Below, piece by piece: positions 27,405 to 35,862 of a DNA stretch of 64,000 nucleotides (its first letter is position 1; the number at the start of each line of letters is the position of its first letter). The position numbers and the translations under genes were made by a program. This stretch comes from an uncultured Dorea sp. (GTDB lineage Bacteria > Bacillota > Clostridia > Lachnospirales > Lachnospiraceae): NCBI GenBank assembly GCA_900550865.1, contig URTM01000008.1, positions 21,503 through 85,502 on the forward strand. Reading direction: 5' to 3'. Below the pieces are notes generated by a model. That model was not told where the DNA came from and made no database searches. It saw nothing but the letters and a program-made list of their open reading frames with translations.

Positions 27405-28337
27405 TTAAGAGAAATACTCCTCTATCTTCTCCTCATTCAATGCCTCTCCGATCACGATCACAACTTCCTGTCCCTCTGTGATCCGTTCCAGTCTCATCTC
27501 CTGATGTGTGGCATTTAATTCCATCCACTTTCCATCTTCATCCTTCAGAAAGCCTTTGACACGGAATACCTTGCCACAGTCTTTGTCTTCCAGAACATTT
27601 TCTGCTGCTTCTGCAATCTCTTCTTTCGTCTTATCCAGATTCATAAAATACAGGGATTTGAACGTCTCCCCCTCTTCGATATGCATTTTCCGGTAATTCT
27701 CCAGCACATACCCACAGGATAACAGCCTTTCATAATCCGCATCATCAAATGCCGACCAGTCTTTTACTACAATTTCGTCCTTAAATCTTCTCTTGCATTG
27801 TACTTTTTCCATTGCATGATTCAGATGTGCAATTGTATTTTCAATCTCTTTTTCCGATGCTTCCTGACTTCTGCTGAGTACGATGCATCCTGCATTCGCA
27901 GCCTCGGATGCCAGAAGGTAATCTGCTTCATCTGACATTTCCGGCTCTAATTTTACGTCGACGACCGTGATCACATTCCCAATCTCATACCATCTGTCGA
28001 TTGGATCATCTCTTAACACATCAAAGAATTCATCCACATCATAGATCCCCGACGGCTCTACGATCACACGGTCATATCCGCACATTCCCATTGCGATCAG
28101 TTTCGTACGAAAGCGTCTTCTGTGGCAGTCTGCATCACACCCTCCGGCGATCATCTCCAGTTCGCAGTTTTCGCCTTCCAGGTCTTTTAATAACATCATG
28201 TCTACATTGACTGCGCCATAATCATTTTCCAGAATTCCGATATTTACTCCCTGGTCTATCAGATATTTTGCATATTTTTTTATAAATGTTGTCTTGCCGG
28301 AGCCTAAAAATCCGGTGATCAGATCTATCTTTACCAT
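27405..28337 (-). CDS. CobW/COG0523-type GTP-binding metallochaperone-like protein
   Basis: 310 residues. The P-loop GFLGSGKTTF is at 9-18, followed by ENDYGAVNVD (the family's ENEFG variant) and GGCDADCHRR where zinc-type members have CxCC. The GTPase specificity element is altered, as is common. The C-terminal CobW_C-type domain follows. The family loads metals such as zinc, cobalt or iron-containing centres onto target enzymes. The first ATG lies one base after the stop of a truncated ATPase remnant, so it may use that remnant's ribosome entry. The metal and client are unknown. Confidence 0.82.
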   Translation of the reverse strand: MVKIDLITGFLGSGKTTFIKKYAKYLIDQGVNIGILENDYGAVNVDMMLLKDLEGENCELEMIAGGCDADCHRRRFRTKLIAMGMCGYDRVIVEPSGIYDVDEFFDVLRDDPIDRWYEIGNVITVVDVKLEPEMSDEADYLLASEAANAGCIVLSRSQEASEKEIENTIAHLNHAMEKVQCKRRFKDEIVVKDWSAFDDADYERLLSCGYVLENYRKMHIEEGETFKSLYFMNLDKTKEEIAEAAENVLEDKDCGKVFRVKGFLKDEDGKWMELNATHQEMRLERITEGQEVVIVIGEALNEEKIEEYFS

Positions 28338-28338
28338 T

Positions 28339-28509
28339 TCACACTATTACCTCAAGTATTTTCTTTCCATACTGCCGCGCACGATTGATTGTAAAATACT
28401 GACCTTTTTCAATATAATCCCGAATAATCCGATCAATCCGTCCACTGATATCTACCATATAATTTTTTTCCGGAATACACGTTCCTGTCACACAAAATCG
28501 TTTTGGCAT
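28339..28509 (-). pseudogene. Truncated N-terminus of an AAA-ATPase-like family protein
   Basis: 56 codons from an ATG with GGGAGG upstream. The sequence MPKRFCVTGTCIPEKNYMVD, then FTINRARQYGK, matches the start of the AAA-ATPase-like/PD-(D/E)XK family up to its P-loop, where relatives continue with GKTT. Here it changes after GKK to an unrelated short tail (ILEVIV) and stops. The remaining ~500 residues are absent. Its stop codon is separated by one base from the CobW start. It is best read as a deletion remnant, possibly still translated and serving as a leader for the CobW gene. Confidence 0.7.
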
Positions 28510-28575
28510 AAAGGCAACCTCCCTCTTACTGATACTTATGAGTATAACCTTTTTTTCAAGGCTATGCAAGAACAC

Positions 28576-28604
28576 AAAAAGCGGCTGCCCTACAATAAGC
28601 AGCC
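28576..28604 (-). terminator. Terminator after the TDT transporter gene
   Basis: GGCTGC/GCAGCC stem with a ten-base loop, then GC and a T-run on the minus strand. It starts about 17 nt after the transporter stop codon. Confidence 0.75.
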
Positions 28605-28621
28605 ACCCTTTATTATTTTAT

Positions 28622-29542
28622 TTATTTCTTTCCGCCAAAGACAAATCCCATAAACCGGATATAAGTATACACAACCAGAACAACCGCAATAATCGTCTCG
28701 ATCAGTACTACATATTTCAGGAACGGCATCGGATGTCCCATATTCATTGCACATGCCATCGTCTGTTTTGAAGCAATCGCACTGATGACAAATGGGAAGG
28801 TGAATGCCGCATAGCTTGGGAAGAATGGCATCTTCAGATAGCCGATTGCTTTTACAAGTGCAAAGATGTAGATCACCGTTGCAACTACAAACATTCCCAT
28901 CAGGAATCCGTAAGATTTCGGCATGACAGATTGTACATATCCTGCGATGCAGAGGCTTGTCGGTGCCGCATAGATACAGATCAGAGGTTTTGCCGGATCC
29001 GGTACTTCTTTCACCGTCACATAGCGGTATGTAACCAGAATCAGTAACAGGATCAGTGTCACAAATCCAAACCAGAACGCCGCACTTCCGATTGCAAGTT
29101 TCTCATAAGCAGGTGCCGTGACTGATGCAACGACAATTCCAACATATACGATATAATAACTTGCGAATACCTTTGGAATCTGCAGTTTGAATACAAATTT
29201 CACCGTGAAATAAATGATCAGCACAATATGTAATGCAATTGCAAACAGCCAGATATAATAAGCTGCCTGTCCAATGAATGGTTTTACATAGGTACTTAAG
29301 ATCATAAGTGCCATCGGAAATGTTCCTGATACGCTTGCCATGATCGGATTCTTCATATCTTCCTTCACAGCTCCCGGAAACATAATCAGCTTCAGAAGTG
29401 CCAGGATCAGCAGGAATGCTGCGAACACTCCACATACATAACGGATTCCCTCAGAATAACTCTGCAACAGGTTACCTAAGGCTGCCGCTCCAAGCATGAC
29501 TCCACAGATTGGAACCGGTACTTTTTTAATTACATCTTTCAT
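28622..29542 (-). CDS. TDT family transporter (TehA/C4-dicarboxylate type)
   Basis: 306 residues with about ten hydrophobic segments. The opening VPVPICGVMLGAAALGNLL is characteristic of the tellurite-resistance/dicarboxylate transporter family, which includes TehA and malate or sulfite carriers and SLAC-like anion channels. The substrate is not predictable. A GAAAGGAAG site precedes the ATG. It follows the C_GCAxxG_C_C gene in the same direction with about 40 nt between, so the two may be an operon controlled by the upstream LysR. Confidence 0.85.
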   Translation of the reverse strand: MKDVIKKVPVPICGVMLGAAALGNLLQSYSEGIRYVCGVFAAFLLILALLKLIMFPGAVKEDMKNPIMASVSGTFPMALMILSTYVKPFIGQAAYYIWLFAIALHIVLIIYFTVKFVFKLQIPKVFASYYIVYVGIVVASVTAPAYEKLAIGSAAFWFGFVTLILLLILVTYRYVTVKEVPDPAKPLICIYAAPTSLCIAGYVQSVMPKSYGFLMGMFVVATVIYIFALVKAIGYLKMPFFPSYAAFTFPFVISAIASKQTMACAMNMGHPMPFLKYVVLIETIIAVVLVVYTYIRFMGFVFGGKK

Positions 29543-29580
29543 AATATCTTGTCTTCCTTTCTAGTCTGGATCTATGTATT

Positions 29581-30105
29581 CTAGATATCTGCAATTGCAC
29601 GACGTTCTGCTGGTTCATCAATCTCATCCAGATTCTTGATTCCCAGTTCACGACAGACAATCTGTGCTACTTTCCATGCGCACAGTCCTGTGAAAAAGAT
29701 GCACTGTTCTTTGTGCTCACCCTGTCCCATGTTGAATTCTTTGGTCAGAACTCTGCAGCAGATTGCATTCTTCCCATTAGCTTTCTTGAACCAGTCATGC
29801 AGTTCGTGAACCAGTTCCATACATTTTACGCTCTTTGGATTGGTTGGTCCGTCCTGCTCTGTTCTTCCGAAGAACATTCCAAGTGCAAGCAGCCCTCCGT
29901 TGAATGCGCCACAGGCACATCCAGATTTGCCTGCTCCGACAGCCATACCAGATGACATTGCAATGACTTCTTTTGGTACATCCAGTTTGAATTCTTCACG
30001 GATGGTGCACATCAATGCCTCACAACAGTAATACCCGCTTTTAAAATTCTTCTCTGCCGCTCTCTGCACCGCTCTTGGGCTGATTTCTGTTACTCCGATG
30101 TTCAT
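29581..30105 (-). CDS. C_GCAxxG_C_C family redox protein
   Basis: 174 residues. It carries the family pattern: CCEA near residue 28, GCACGAFNGG near 61, then CC and a single C further on (NAICCRVL, QCIFF). Conserved cysteines suggest a redox-active or iron-sulfur function, but the biochemical role of the family is not established. An AGGAGG site lies before the ATG. It heads a probable two-gene unit with the TDT transporter. Confidence 0.85.
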   Translation of the reverse strand: MNIGVTEISPRAVQRAAEKNFKSGYYCCEALMCTIREEFKLDVPKEVIAMSSGMAVGAGKSGCACGAFNGGLLALGMFFGRTEQDGPTNPKSVKCMELVHELHDWFKKANGKNAICCRVLTKEFNMGQGEHKEQCIFFTGLCAWKVAQIVCRELGIKNLDEIDEPAERRAIADI

Positions 30106-30262
30106 AAGTAATTCCTCCTAATAATACAAATAATTCTCAGGTATCCCTAATACCCATATATTTATATTATATCTGTCAGAAATCTATTTGTTAAAGTGAT
30201 ATAATCTATAGCACTTGTTATTTATTGATTCTCTCTATATTTCAAAATTTCTATACAAAAAT

Positions 30263-30310
30263 GCCATATATTCGACACTGTTTATCTGTTAATAATGTCG
30301 AATATATGGC
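30263..30310 (-). terminator. Terminator after the LysR gene
   Basis: Perfect 15-bp inverted repeat with arms GCCATATATTCGACA and TGTCGAATATATGGC, an 18-nt spacer and ATTTTTG on the minus strand. It lies between the LysR stop and the C_GCAxxG_C_C gene. The perfect symmetry also allows an operator role. Confidence 0.7.
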
Positions 30311-30383
30311 TTATCCTCAACTTTTTGTTCCCTTCTATCAACTTTTTTCTTATCCTGTATCCACAGATTGTCCGATTCAAATC

Positions 30384-31292
30384 TTACCGTACAATCTCTC
30401 CACGTTTTATTTTCTCAATCCATTCCTGTATAAACTGCCGGAAACACTGCACTGCTTCATTTTCCACCTCTTCTCTTCTGGTGATCATACATGCCTTCCA
30501 TTCATATATTCCATCCGAAAACGGAATCAGCCGCATCCCGGATTCTTTCATATCGTCAAACACAAAATCCACCGTCACAGATACTCCTTTATTTGCTTTC
30601 ACCATCTTATGACACAGACTGAAACCACTGGTCTGGAATGCTATATCCGGCTGAAATCCCGCTTCTTTACATTTCTGCATAATCATATGGTAGATTGCGA
30701 ACTGGTTGCTCTCTATATACAACGGCCTGTCCTTCAGGTCTTCTATCGTAACACTTTCACGTTTACTTAAAGGATCCTGCTCATTCACTAACATTTTAAC
30801 AGGAAATGTCTCCAAAGAAACCACATGATATAATTCTTCATCAAATTCTCCGATAGAAAAGGCTACATTTCCTTCATTCTCTGCAAACAGATGCTCTGTC
30901 TGAAGATCCGGATATTCTCTGTAATGAAACTCTATATCCGGATATCTCCTGCGAAATTCTGCAATACAGTCCGGTGTCACCATACGGATGATTCCATAAG
31001 CAGACAACAGATCTACCACTTTCTTCTGTCTCTGCTCGATATGCAGGATATCTTTCTTAACCTGATAATAATCTGCAATATCTTTATCCGCATATTCCAG
31101 AAAACGTTTTCCACTCTCTGTAATCTGCATACCGGCTTTATTGCGTATAAAGAGACGGCACCCCATCTCTGCCTCCAGGTTCTTTACGATCTTACTGATC
31201 CCCTGAGGTGTCATATAGAGAATACGGGATGCCTTTGCAATACTTTCTTCTTTTGCAATTGTCTGAAATACTTTTAAATCTTTAATGTCCAT
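30384..31292 (-). CDS. LysR family transcriptional regulator
   Basis: 302 residues. The N-terminal winged helix-turn-helix (MDIKDLKVFQTIAKEESI, then KASRILYMTPQGISKIVKNLE) covers the first ~60 residues and a periplasmic-binding-like effector domain the rest. LysR proteins usually activate adjacent genes on binding a small ligand. The nearest candidates are the C_GCAxxG_C_C/TDT pair just downstream on the same strand; mgtE lies upstream, also on the same strand. The effector is unknown. Confidence 0.92.
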   Translation of the reverse strand: MDIKDLKVFQTIAKEESIAKASRILYMTPQGISKIVKNLEAEMGCRLFIRNKAGMQITESGKRFLEYADKDIADYYQVKKDILHIEQRQKKVVDLLSAYGIIRMVTPDCIAEFRRRYPDIEFHYREYPDLQTEHLFAENEGNVAFSIGEFDEELYHVVSLETFPVKMLVNEQDPLSKRESVTIEDLKDRPLYIESNQFAIYHMIMQKCKEAGFQPDIAFQTSGFSLCHKMVKANKGVSVTVDFVFDDMKESGMRLIPFSDGIYEWKACMITRREEVENEAVQCFRQFIQEWIEKIKRGEIVR

Positions 31293-31324
31293 TTTTATTT
31301 CTCTTCGCTCTTACTATGTGTATT

Positions 31325-32713
31325 CTATCCAGCCAGATGCATCATATTGATCAGGAAGATCCAGCTCAGTCCATAATATGATATAACCGCTACAAGGTCA
31401 TTGACCGTTGTGATAAGTGGTCCGGACGCTACCGCCGGATCTACATGGATCTTCTTGAAGAACAGCGGGATCAGTGTTCCGACCGCTCCTGAGATTACCA
31501 TTGCCAACAGCAGTGACGCTCCGATACATCCGGATACCGCATATGCAAACACGAATGTCTTGCCTTTAAATAATGCAATATAAAGACCGATCAACGCAAA
31601 CGACAGTATTCCAAGGATCGATCCATTCGAAAATGCAATCTTCATTTCCTTGAATACCAGTTCTGCCTTCTGCTTTCCGGTCAGTGACTCGTCCATCAAT
31701 ACACGAATCGTTACGGCCAGTGACTGCGTACCTACGTTACCTGCCATATCCAGGATCAGTGACTGGAAACACATGATGATTGTAAGCTGGCTTACCACTT
31801 CTTCAAACAGACCGACTACGGATGAAACGACCATTCCAAGTCCCAGCAATACCAGAAGCCACGGAAGTCTCTTCTTGATACTTTCTCTTAATGGTTCTTT
31901 CAAATCTTCCTCTGCGGTCAGACCGGCGAACTTCGCATAGTCTTCACCCATCTCATCATCGACCAGGTCGATCATACTCTGGGATGTGATGACTCCGAGA
32001 AGTTTATTGTCGTTGTCCAGTACCGGGATCGAATCCTCGGAATAATCTTTCAATCTCTCGATACAGTCATCGATCAGCTCATTTCCATATACATATGGGT
32101 ACGATGTCGCAATCAGATCTTCTAACGGAGACTCTCTTCTCGCGATGATCAGATCTTTCAGATCCATTGCTCCGTAAAATGTATTATCTTCCGTTACCAT
32201 AAATAACGTAGAAATGTTATCATTCTTTGCTGCCTGTTCTACCAGACTGCTCATTGCCTGCTTCACCGTCAGATTCTCACGGATCATGATGCAGTTCGTT
32301 GTCATTCTGCTTCCGATCTCTTCCTCATCAAAGGAAGCGATGATTGCCATGTCCTTTCTGGCATCGTCATCCATTAATTCGATCAGCAGATTTTTCTTTT
32401 CTTTCGGAATCATCTGCAGAACATCCACAACTGCATCCGTCTCCATTGCCGAAAGGATCGCTGCTGCTTTTTTGATATCCATCTCATCCAGATATTCTGC
32501 TGCTTCCTGTTCGTCGATATGCTCGAAGATATCAGAAAGCATGTCCAGATCCAGGATTCTGCAGATTTTTCTTCTCTCTGATACTTTCAGCTGTGGAAAT
32601 ACTTCTGCAAGGTCATTTGCATGATAATCTTCCAGTCTGCTTCTCATAATACCTGGTGATGTATTACTTCTGATGATTTCCAGTATCTCGACTGTGTAAT
32701 CTTTGTTTTCCAT
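31325..32713 (-). CDS. mgtE: Magnesium transporter MgtE
   Basis: 462 residues with the MgtE layout: an N-terminal helical superhelix (about 1-130), a CBS-domain pair (about 135-255), the connecting helix and five transmembrane spans to the end. Visible family elements include the N-domain segment DIFEHIDEQEAAEYLDEM and GNVGTQSLAVTIR in the pore region. It conducts Mg2+ into the cell and closes when the cytoplasmic domains bind Mg2+. Its AGGAGG site is clear. A strong promoter nearly 400 nt upstream means a long untranslated leader. Confidence 0.95.
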   Translation of the reverse strand: MENKDYTVEILEIIRSNTSPGIMRSRLEDYHANDLAEVFPQLKVSERRKICRILDLDMLSDIFEHIDEQEAAEYLDEMDIKKAAAILSAMETDAVVDVLQMIPKEKKNLLIELMDDDARKDMAIIASFDEEEIGSRMTTNCIMIRENLTVKQAMSSLVEQAAKNDNISTLFMVTEDNTFYGAMDLKDLIIARRESPLEDLIATSYPYVYGNELIDDCIERLKDYSEDSIPVLDNDNKLLGVITSQSMIDLVDDEMGEDYAKFAGLTAEEDLKEPLRESIKKRLPWLLVLLGLGMVVSSVVGLFEEVVSQLTIIMCFQSLILDMAGNVGTQSLAVTIRVLMDESLTGKQKAELVFKEMKIAFSNGSILGILSFALIGLYIALFKGKTFVFAYAVSGCIGASLLLAMVISGAVGTLIPLFFKKIHVDPAVASGPLITTVNDLVAVISYYGLSWIFLINMMHLAG

Positions 32714-33137
32714 ACCTTTACCTCCTATCCTTTTCCTAGTGCACGATAACCGGATATATATTTTCCGGTTTTCTACACCATAAACACACTGCAGGATATG
32801 TAACGATCATATCCTCCATGAAACGACTGCTATTATTCACTTGTAATACTCATTGGGAAATAGGATAAGAAATAAAAGAAATCTATAATGCCTGTACCTA
32901 GAACCTGCCACTTGGAGCTTCTCTTAAATGTACAGCAATTAACTCAAACAGAATCGACTGTTGCTTAATAAACTTTTTAATTTCCATCCTATGCTGCAAC
33001 TTCGCCCATGACTATCGCAACCGTCCATTCTGTTCACCTGCCTTTTTTGTTGAATTTTATCATTGATTTTCTAACTATCGTGTGCAGTATCATAACTGCC
33101 CGCAACATATTATAGACTTTCGTACTATGAATTTCAA
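32714..33137 (-). promoter_or_regulatory. Promoter and ~390-nt structured leader of mgtE
   Basis: A near-consensus promoter, TTGAAA (33137-33132) and TATAAT (33114-33109) with 17-nt spacing, points toward mgtE. The leader contains two 18-nt arms (33017-33034 and 32947-32964) that pair at 16 of 18 positions across 52 nt. It also has a hairpin GGATATG/CATATCC and another AACCGG/CCGGTT near the gene. Length and structure suggest a regulatory RNA, such as a Mg2+ sensor. I could not match it with certainty to the M-box. It includes dispersed repeat copy 5. The remaining 33138-33287 contains only AT-rich sequence before the SulP gene. Confidence 0.55.
32898..32926. repeat. Dispersed palindromic repeat, copy 5
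   Basis: On the minus strand arms AGAGAAGCTCCA and GGCAGGTTCT flank the centre. The element lies inside the mgtE leader. A 29-codon frame (32987-32898) runs through it and ends HLREAPSGRF, but it has no ribosome binding site and is not called as a gene. Confidence 0.6.
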
Positions 33138-33287
33138 GCCTTTTTCCATGTACAACTCTATATATTTCCCACAAAATTGTATATAAATGCAAACACTCCC
33201 CCTTCGGCTTTCTTCCTATGATATACTTTTAAAGTTGTTTTTATAGATTAGAGGAATAAAACAAAAGAGAAAGGGTAAAATTTACAC

Positions 33288-34934
33288 ATGAATTCATTGA
33301 AACCAATGTTACTGACTTCACTGAAATCTTACGACCGGTCCCAGTTTGTAAAAGATGTGACCGCAGGAATCATTGTCGCAATCATTGCACTTCCGCTGTC
33401 CATAGCACTTGCACTGGCCTCCGGTGTCGGACCGGAAGCCGGAATCTTCACGGCCATCGTTGCGGGATTTGTCATCTCCGTACTTGGCGGAAGCAGTGTA
33501 CAGATTGCCGGACCGACTGCCGCATTTGCAACCATCGTTGCGGGTATTGTCGCCAAAGACGGACTGGACGGGCTCGTAATTTCAACCATCCTTGCAGGTA
33601 TCTTTCTGATCCTGATGGGCTTTTGCCACTTCGGAAGCCTGATCAAATTCATTCCGTATACGATCACAACCGGCTTCACATCCGGAATCGCCGTTACAAT
33701 CGTCATCGGACAGTTAAAGGATTTCTTCGGAGTCACTTATCCGGACGGCGTAAAGCCAATTGAAACCACTGAAAAATTCAAAGCATTTATTGAAAATATT
33801 TCTACCATGAATATCGCTGCTCTGGCCGTCGGTATCGTAAGCCTTGCGATCCTGATTATCTCACCGATGATCTTCAAAAAGATCCCGGGGTCTCTGATTG
33901 CCGTTATCGTCGGAATCCTGATGGTAAAGTTCCTGCCGCTTAAGGTTGCTACAATTGGAAATCTTTACACGATCAGTAATTCGCTTCCGTCATTTCATCT
34001 GCCGGCCGTGAATCTGCACATTATAGAAAATGCGATTCCCAATGCATTTACCATTGCTGTGCTTGCTGCGATCGAATCACTTCTTTCCTGCGTCGTCGCA
34101 GACGGAATGATCAACGGTAAGCACCGTTCCGACATGGAGCTGGTTGCCCAGGGTGCCGGTAATATCGCCTCTGCTTTATTCGGAGGTATCCCTGCCACAG
34201 GAGCAATCGCAAGAACCGCTGCCAACATCAAAAATGGCGGACGTACACCGGTTGCCGGAATGGTACACTCCATCACACTGGTCATCGTACTCGTCGTACT
34301 AATGCCGTTCGCCGGAATGATCCCAATGCCGACCATCGCAGCAATCCTGTTTATCGTAGCATACAATATGTGCCAGTGGCGTACATTCGTACACTTAATC
34401 CGCACTGCACCGAAAAGTGATATCATCGTGTTATTTGCAACCTTCATTCTTACAATCCTGTTCGACCTTGTGGTTGCGATCGAGATCGGCATGGTGCTTG
34501 CATGTCTTCTCTTCATCAAACGTATGAGTGAGGAAACACATGTCGATGGCTGGACTTACGTGGATGATGATACACCGGATGTGGATGCACATCTTAAGAA
34601 ACTTCCACTGCAGATCCGTGTCTATGAGATCACCGGGCCATTGTTCTTTGGTGCTGCAGATGCGATCGAGCACATCGTTGTCAAAGACTTTACGACTTGC
34701 CTGGTTCTTCGTATGAGAAGTGTTCCGGCAATCGACAGTACCGCGATGAACGCATTATTTAACCTGACAAAAGTATGTGAAAATAAGGGAATTACGCTGG
34801 TATTCTCGCATGTAAATGAACAGCCGATGAAGGTTATGGAGAAGGCCGGATTCGTGGAGCTGGTTGGACGGGAGAATTTCTGTCCGAATATATCGGCGGC
34901 GCTTAGACATGCGGAGGCGATTATCGGGAGTTAA
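33288..34934 (+). CDS. SulP (SLC26) family inorganic anion transporter with STAS domain
   Basis: 548 residues. About twelve to fourteen hydrophobic spans lie in the first ~400 residues, with the family element GPTAAFATIVAGIVA near 82. The C-terminal STAS domain (about 440-545) has VLRMRSVPAIDSTAMNAL. Members carry sulfate, bicarbonate, chloride or dicarboxylates. The substrate is not deducible. The gene stands alone, divergent from mgtE, and is followed by a very large palindrome. Confidence 0.9.
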   Translation: MNSLKPMLLTSLKSYDRSQFVKDVTAGIIVAIIALPLSIALALASGVGPEAGIFTAIVAGFVISVLGGSSVQIAGPTAAFATIVAGIVAKDGLDGLVISTILAGIFLILMGFCHFGSLIKFIPYTITTGFTSGIAVTIVIGQLKDFFGVTYPDGVKPIETTEKFKAFIENISTMNIAALAVGIVSLAILIISPMIFKKIPGSLIAVIVGILMVKFLPLKVATIGNLYTISNSLPSFHLPAVNLHIIENAIPNAFTIAVLAAIESLLSCVVADGMINGKHRSDMELVAQGAGNIASALFGGIPATGAIARTAANIKNGGRTPVAGMVHSITLVIVLVVLMPFAGMIPMPTIAAILFIVAYNMCQWRTFVHLIRTAPKSDIIVLFATFILTILFDLVVAIEIGMVLACLLFIKRMSEETHVDGWTYVDDDTPDVDAHLKKLPLQIRVYEITGPLFFGAADAIEHIVVKDFTTCLVLRMRSVPAIDSTAMNALFNLTKVCENKGITLVFSHVNEQPMKVMEKAGFVELVGRENFCPNISAALRHAEAIIGS

Positions 34935-34953
34935 TAAATGAAATACCCACGGA

Positions 34954-35156
34954 ATAAAAGTTAGGAATCCTTTCCAGTGAATGTGTAGGAGGCGTTGGTA
35001 ATACTTAAGGGGTAAAATTCTGCGTTAGGTATTCAAAATTTGACTGTTTGAGCGTATGCGAGTTTCAAATTTTGAATGCCTGCTTTTAGCAGAATTTTAC
35101 CCCTTTAGTATTACCCGCCGACGGAACCTGAACAGGAAAGGATTCCTAACTTTTAT
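34954..35156. repeat. 203-bp nested palindrome
   Basis: Outer arms of 22 bp are perfect (34954-34975 with 35135-35156). An inner pair of 27 nt (starting GGTAATACTTAAGGGG) matches with one mismatch, and a third pair near the centre has ATTCAAAATTTGA opposite TCAAATTTTGAAT around the tip GAGCGTATGCGAG. The whole folds into one cruciform or hairpin between the convergent SulP and ThrH-like genes. It could be a bidirectional terminator, but its size and layered arms suggest a mobile MITE-like element. Confidence 0.85.
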
Positions 35157-35183
35157 GCAGGTCCGGGCAGCCAGCCTGATGCA

Positions 35184-35789
35184 TTAAATCCCCATAGCAG
35201 ATTTAATTGCTCCCAGCAGTTCCTCATATGTCTCATAAGCCGGAATCTCCGGATAATCTTCCTTAATTTTCTCAGTCGTGCGGAATAAGAATCCTGCTTT
35301 TCCTGCCTGGATCATGCCCAGATCGTTGTATGAATCGCCGCTTGCGATCGTCTCGAACCCGATGGACTGCAGTGCTTTTACCGTGCTGAGTTTGGAATTC
35401 TCCACACGCATCTTGAAGTCTGTGATCTCGCCGTTATCTGCGATTTCAAGACTGTTGCAGAACAGTGTCGGTCTTCCGAGCTTTTCCATCAATGGCTGTG
35501 CGAACTCTGTAAATGTATCACTGATCAGGATTACCTGACTAAATGAGCGCAGTTCGTCTAAGAATTCTTTTGCTCCCGGAAGCGGATCGATCTTTGCGAT
35601 CGTCTCCTGGATCTCTTTGATTCCAAGTCCATGCTCTCTTAAAATATCCAGTCTCCATCTCATCAGTTTATTGTAATCCGGTTCATCTCTGGTCGTTCTT
35701 TTCAGTTCCGGGATTCCACTTGCCTCTGCAAATGCGATCCATATCTCCGGTACCAGTACCCCTTCAACATCCAAGCATGTAATATACAT
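35184..35789 (-). CDS. thrH: HAD phosphatase, ThrH-like phosphoserine phosphatase/homoserine phosphotransferase
   Basis: 201 residues from the ATG at 35789, with AGGAGG nearby. HAD motif I is atypical, CLDVEGVLVPE, as in ThrH. Motif II is ISDTF, and GDSYNDLGMIQAGKAG supplies motif IV. ThrH enzymes dephosphorylate phosphoserine and transfer phosphate to homoserine, giving a link to serine and threonine synthesis. The gene is isolated, ending next to the 203-bp palindrome. Confidence 0.85.
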   Translation of the reverse strand: MYITCLDVEGVLVPEIWIAFAEASGIPELKRTTRDEPDYNKLMRWRLDILREHGLGIKEIQETIAKIDPLPGAKEFLDELRSFSQVILISDTFTEFAQPLMEKLGRPTLFCNSLEIADNGEITDFKMRVENSKLSTVKALQSIGFETIASGDSYNDLGMIQAGKAGFLFRTTEKIKEDYPEIPAYETYEELLGAIKSAMGI

Positions 35790-35862
35790 TTTCTCATTCC
35801 TCCTGTAATTTTTTGTCTTTTTGCTTTCCATCATATCACATATCTGTATATTTTACAGATTT

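Noticed and set aside
35830..35862. ATCTGT/ACAGAT hairpin between the ThrH-like and EAL genes considered as a terminator
   Set aside because: On the minus strand no T-run follows, and the T-rich side faces the plus strand, where no gene ends.
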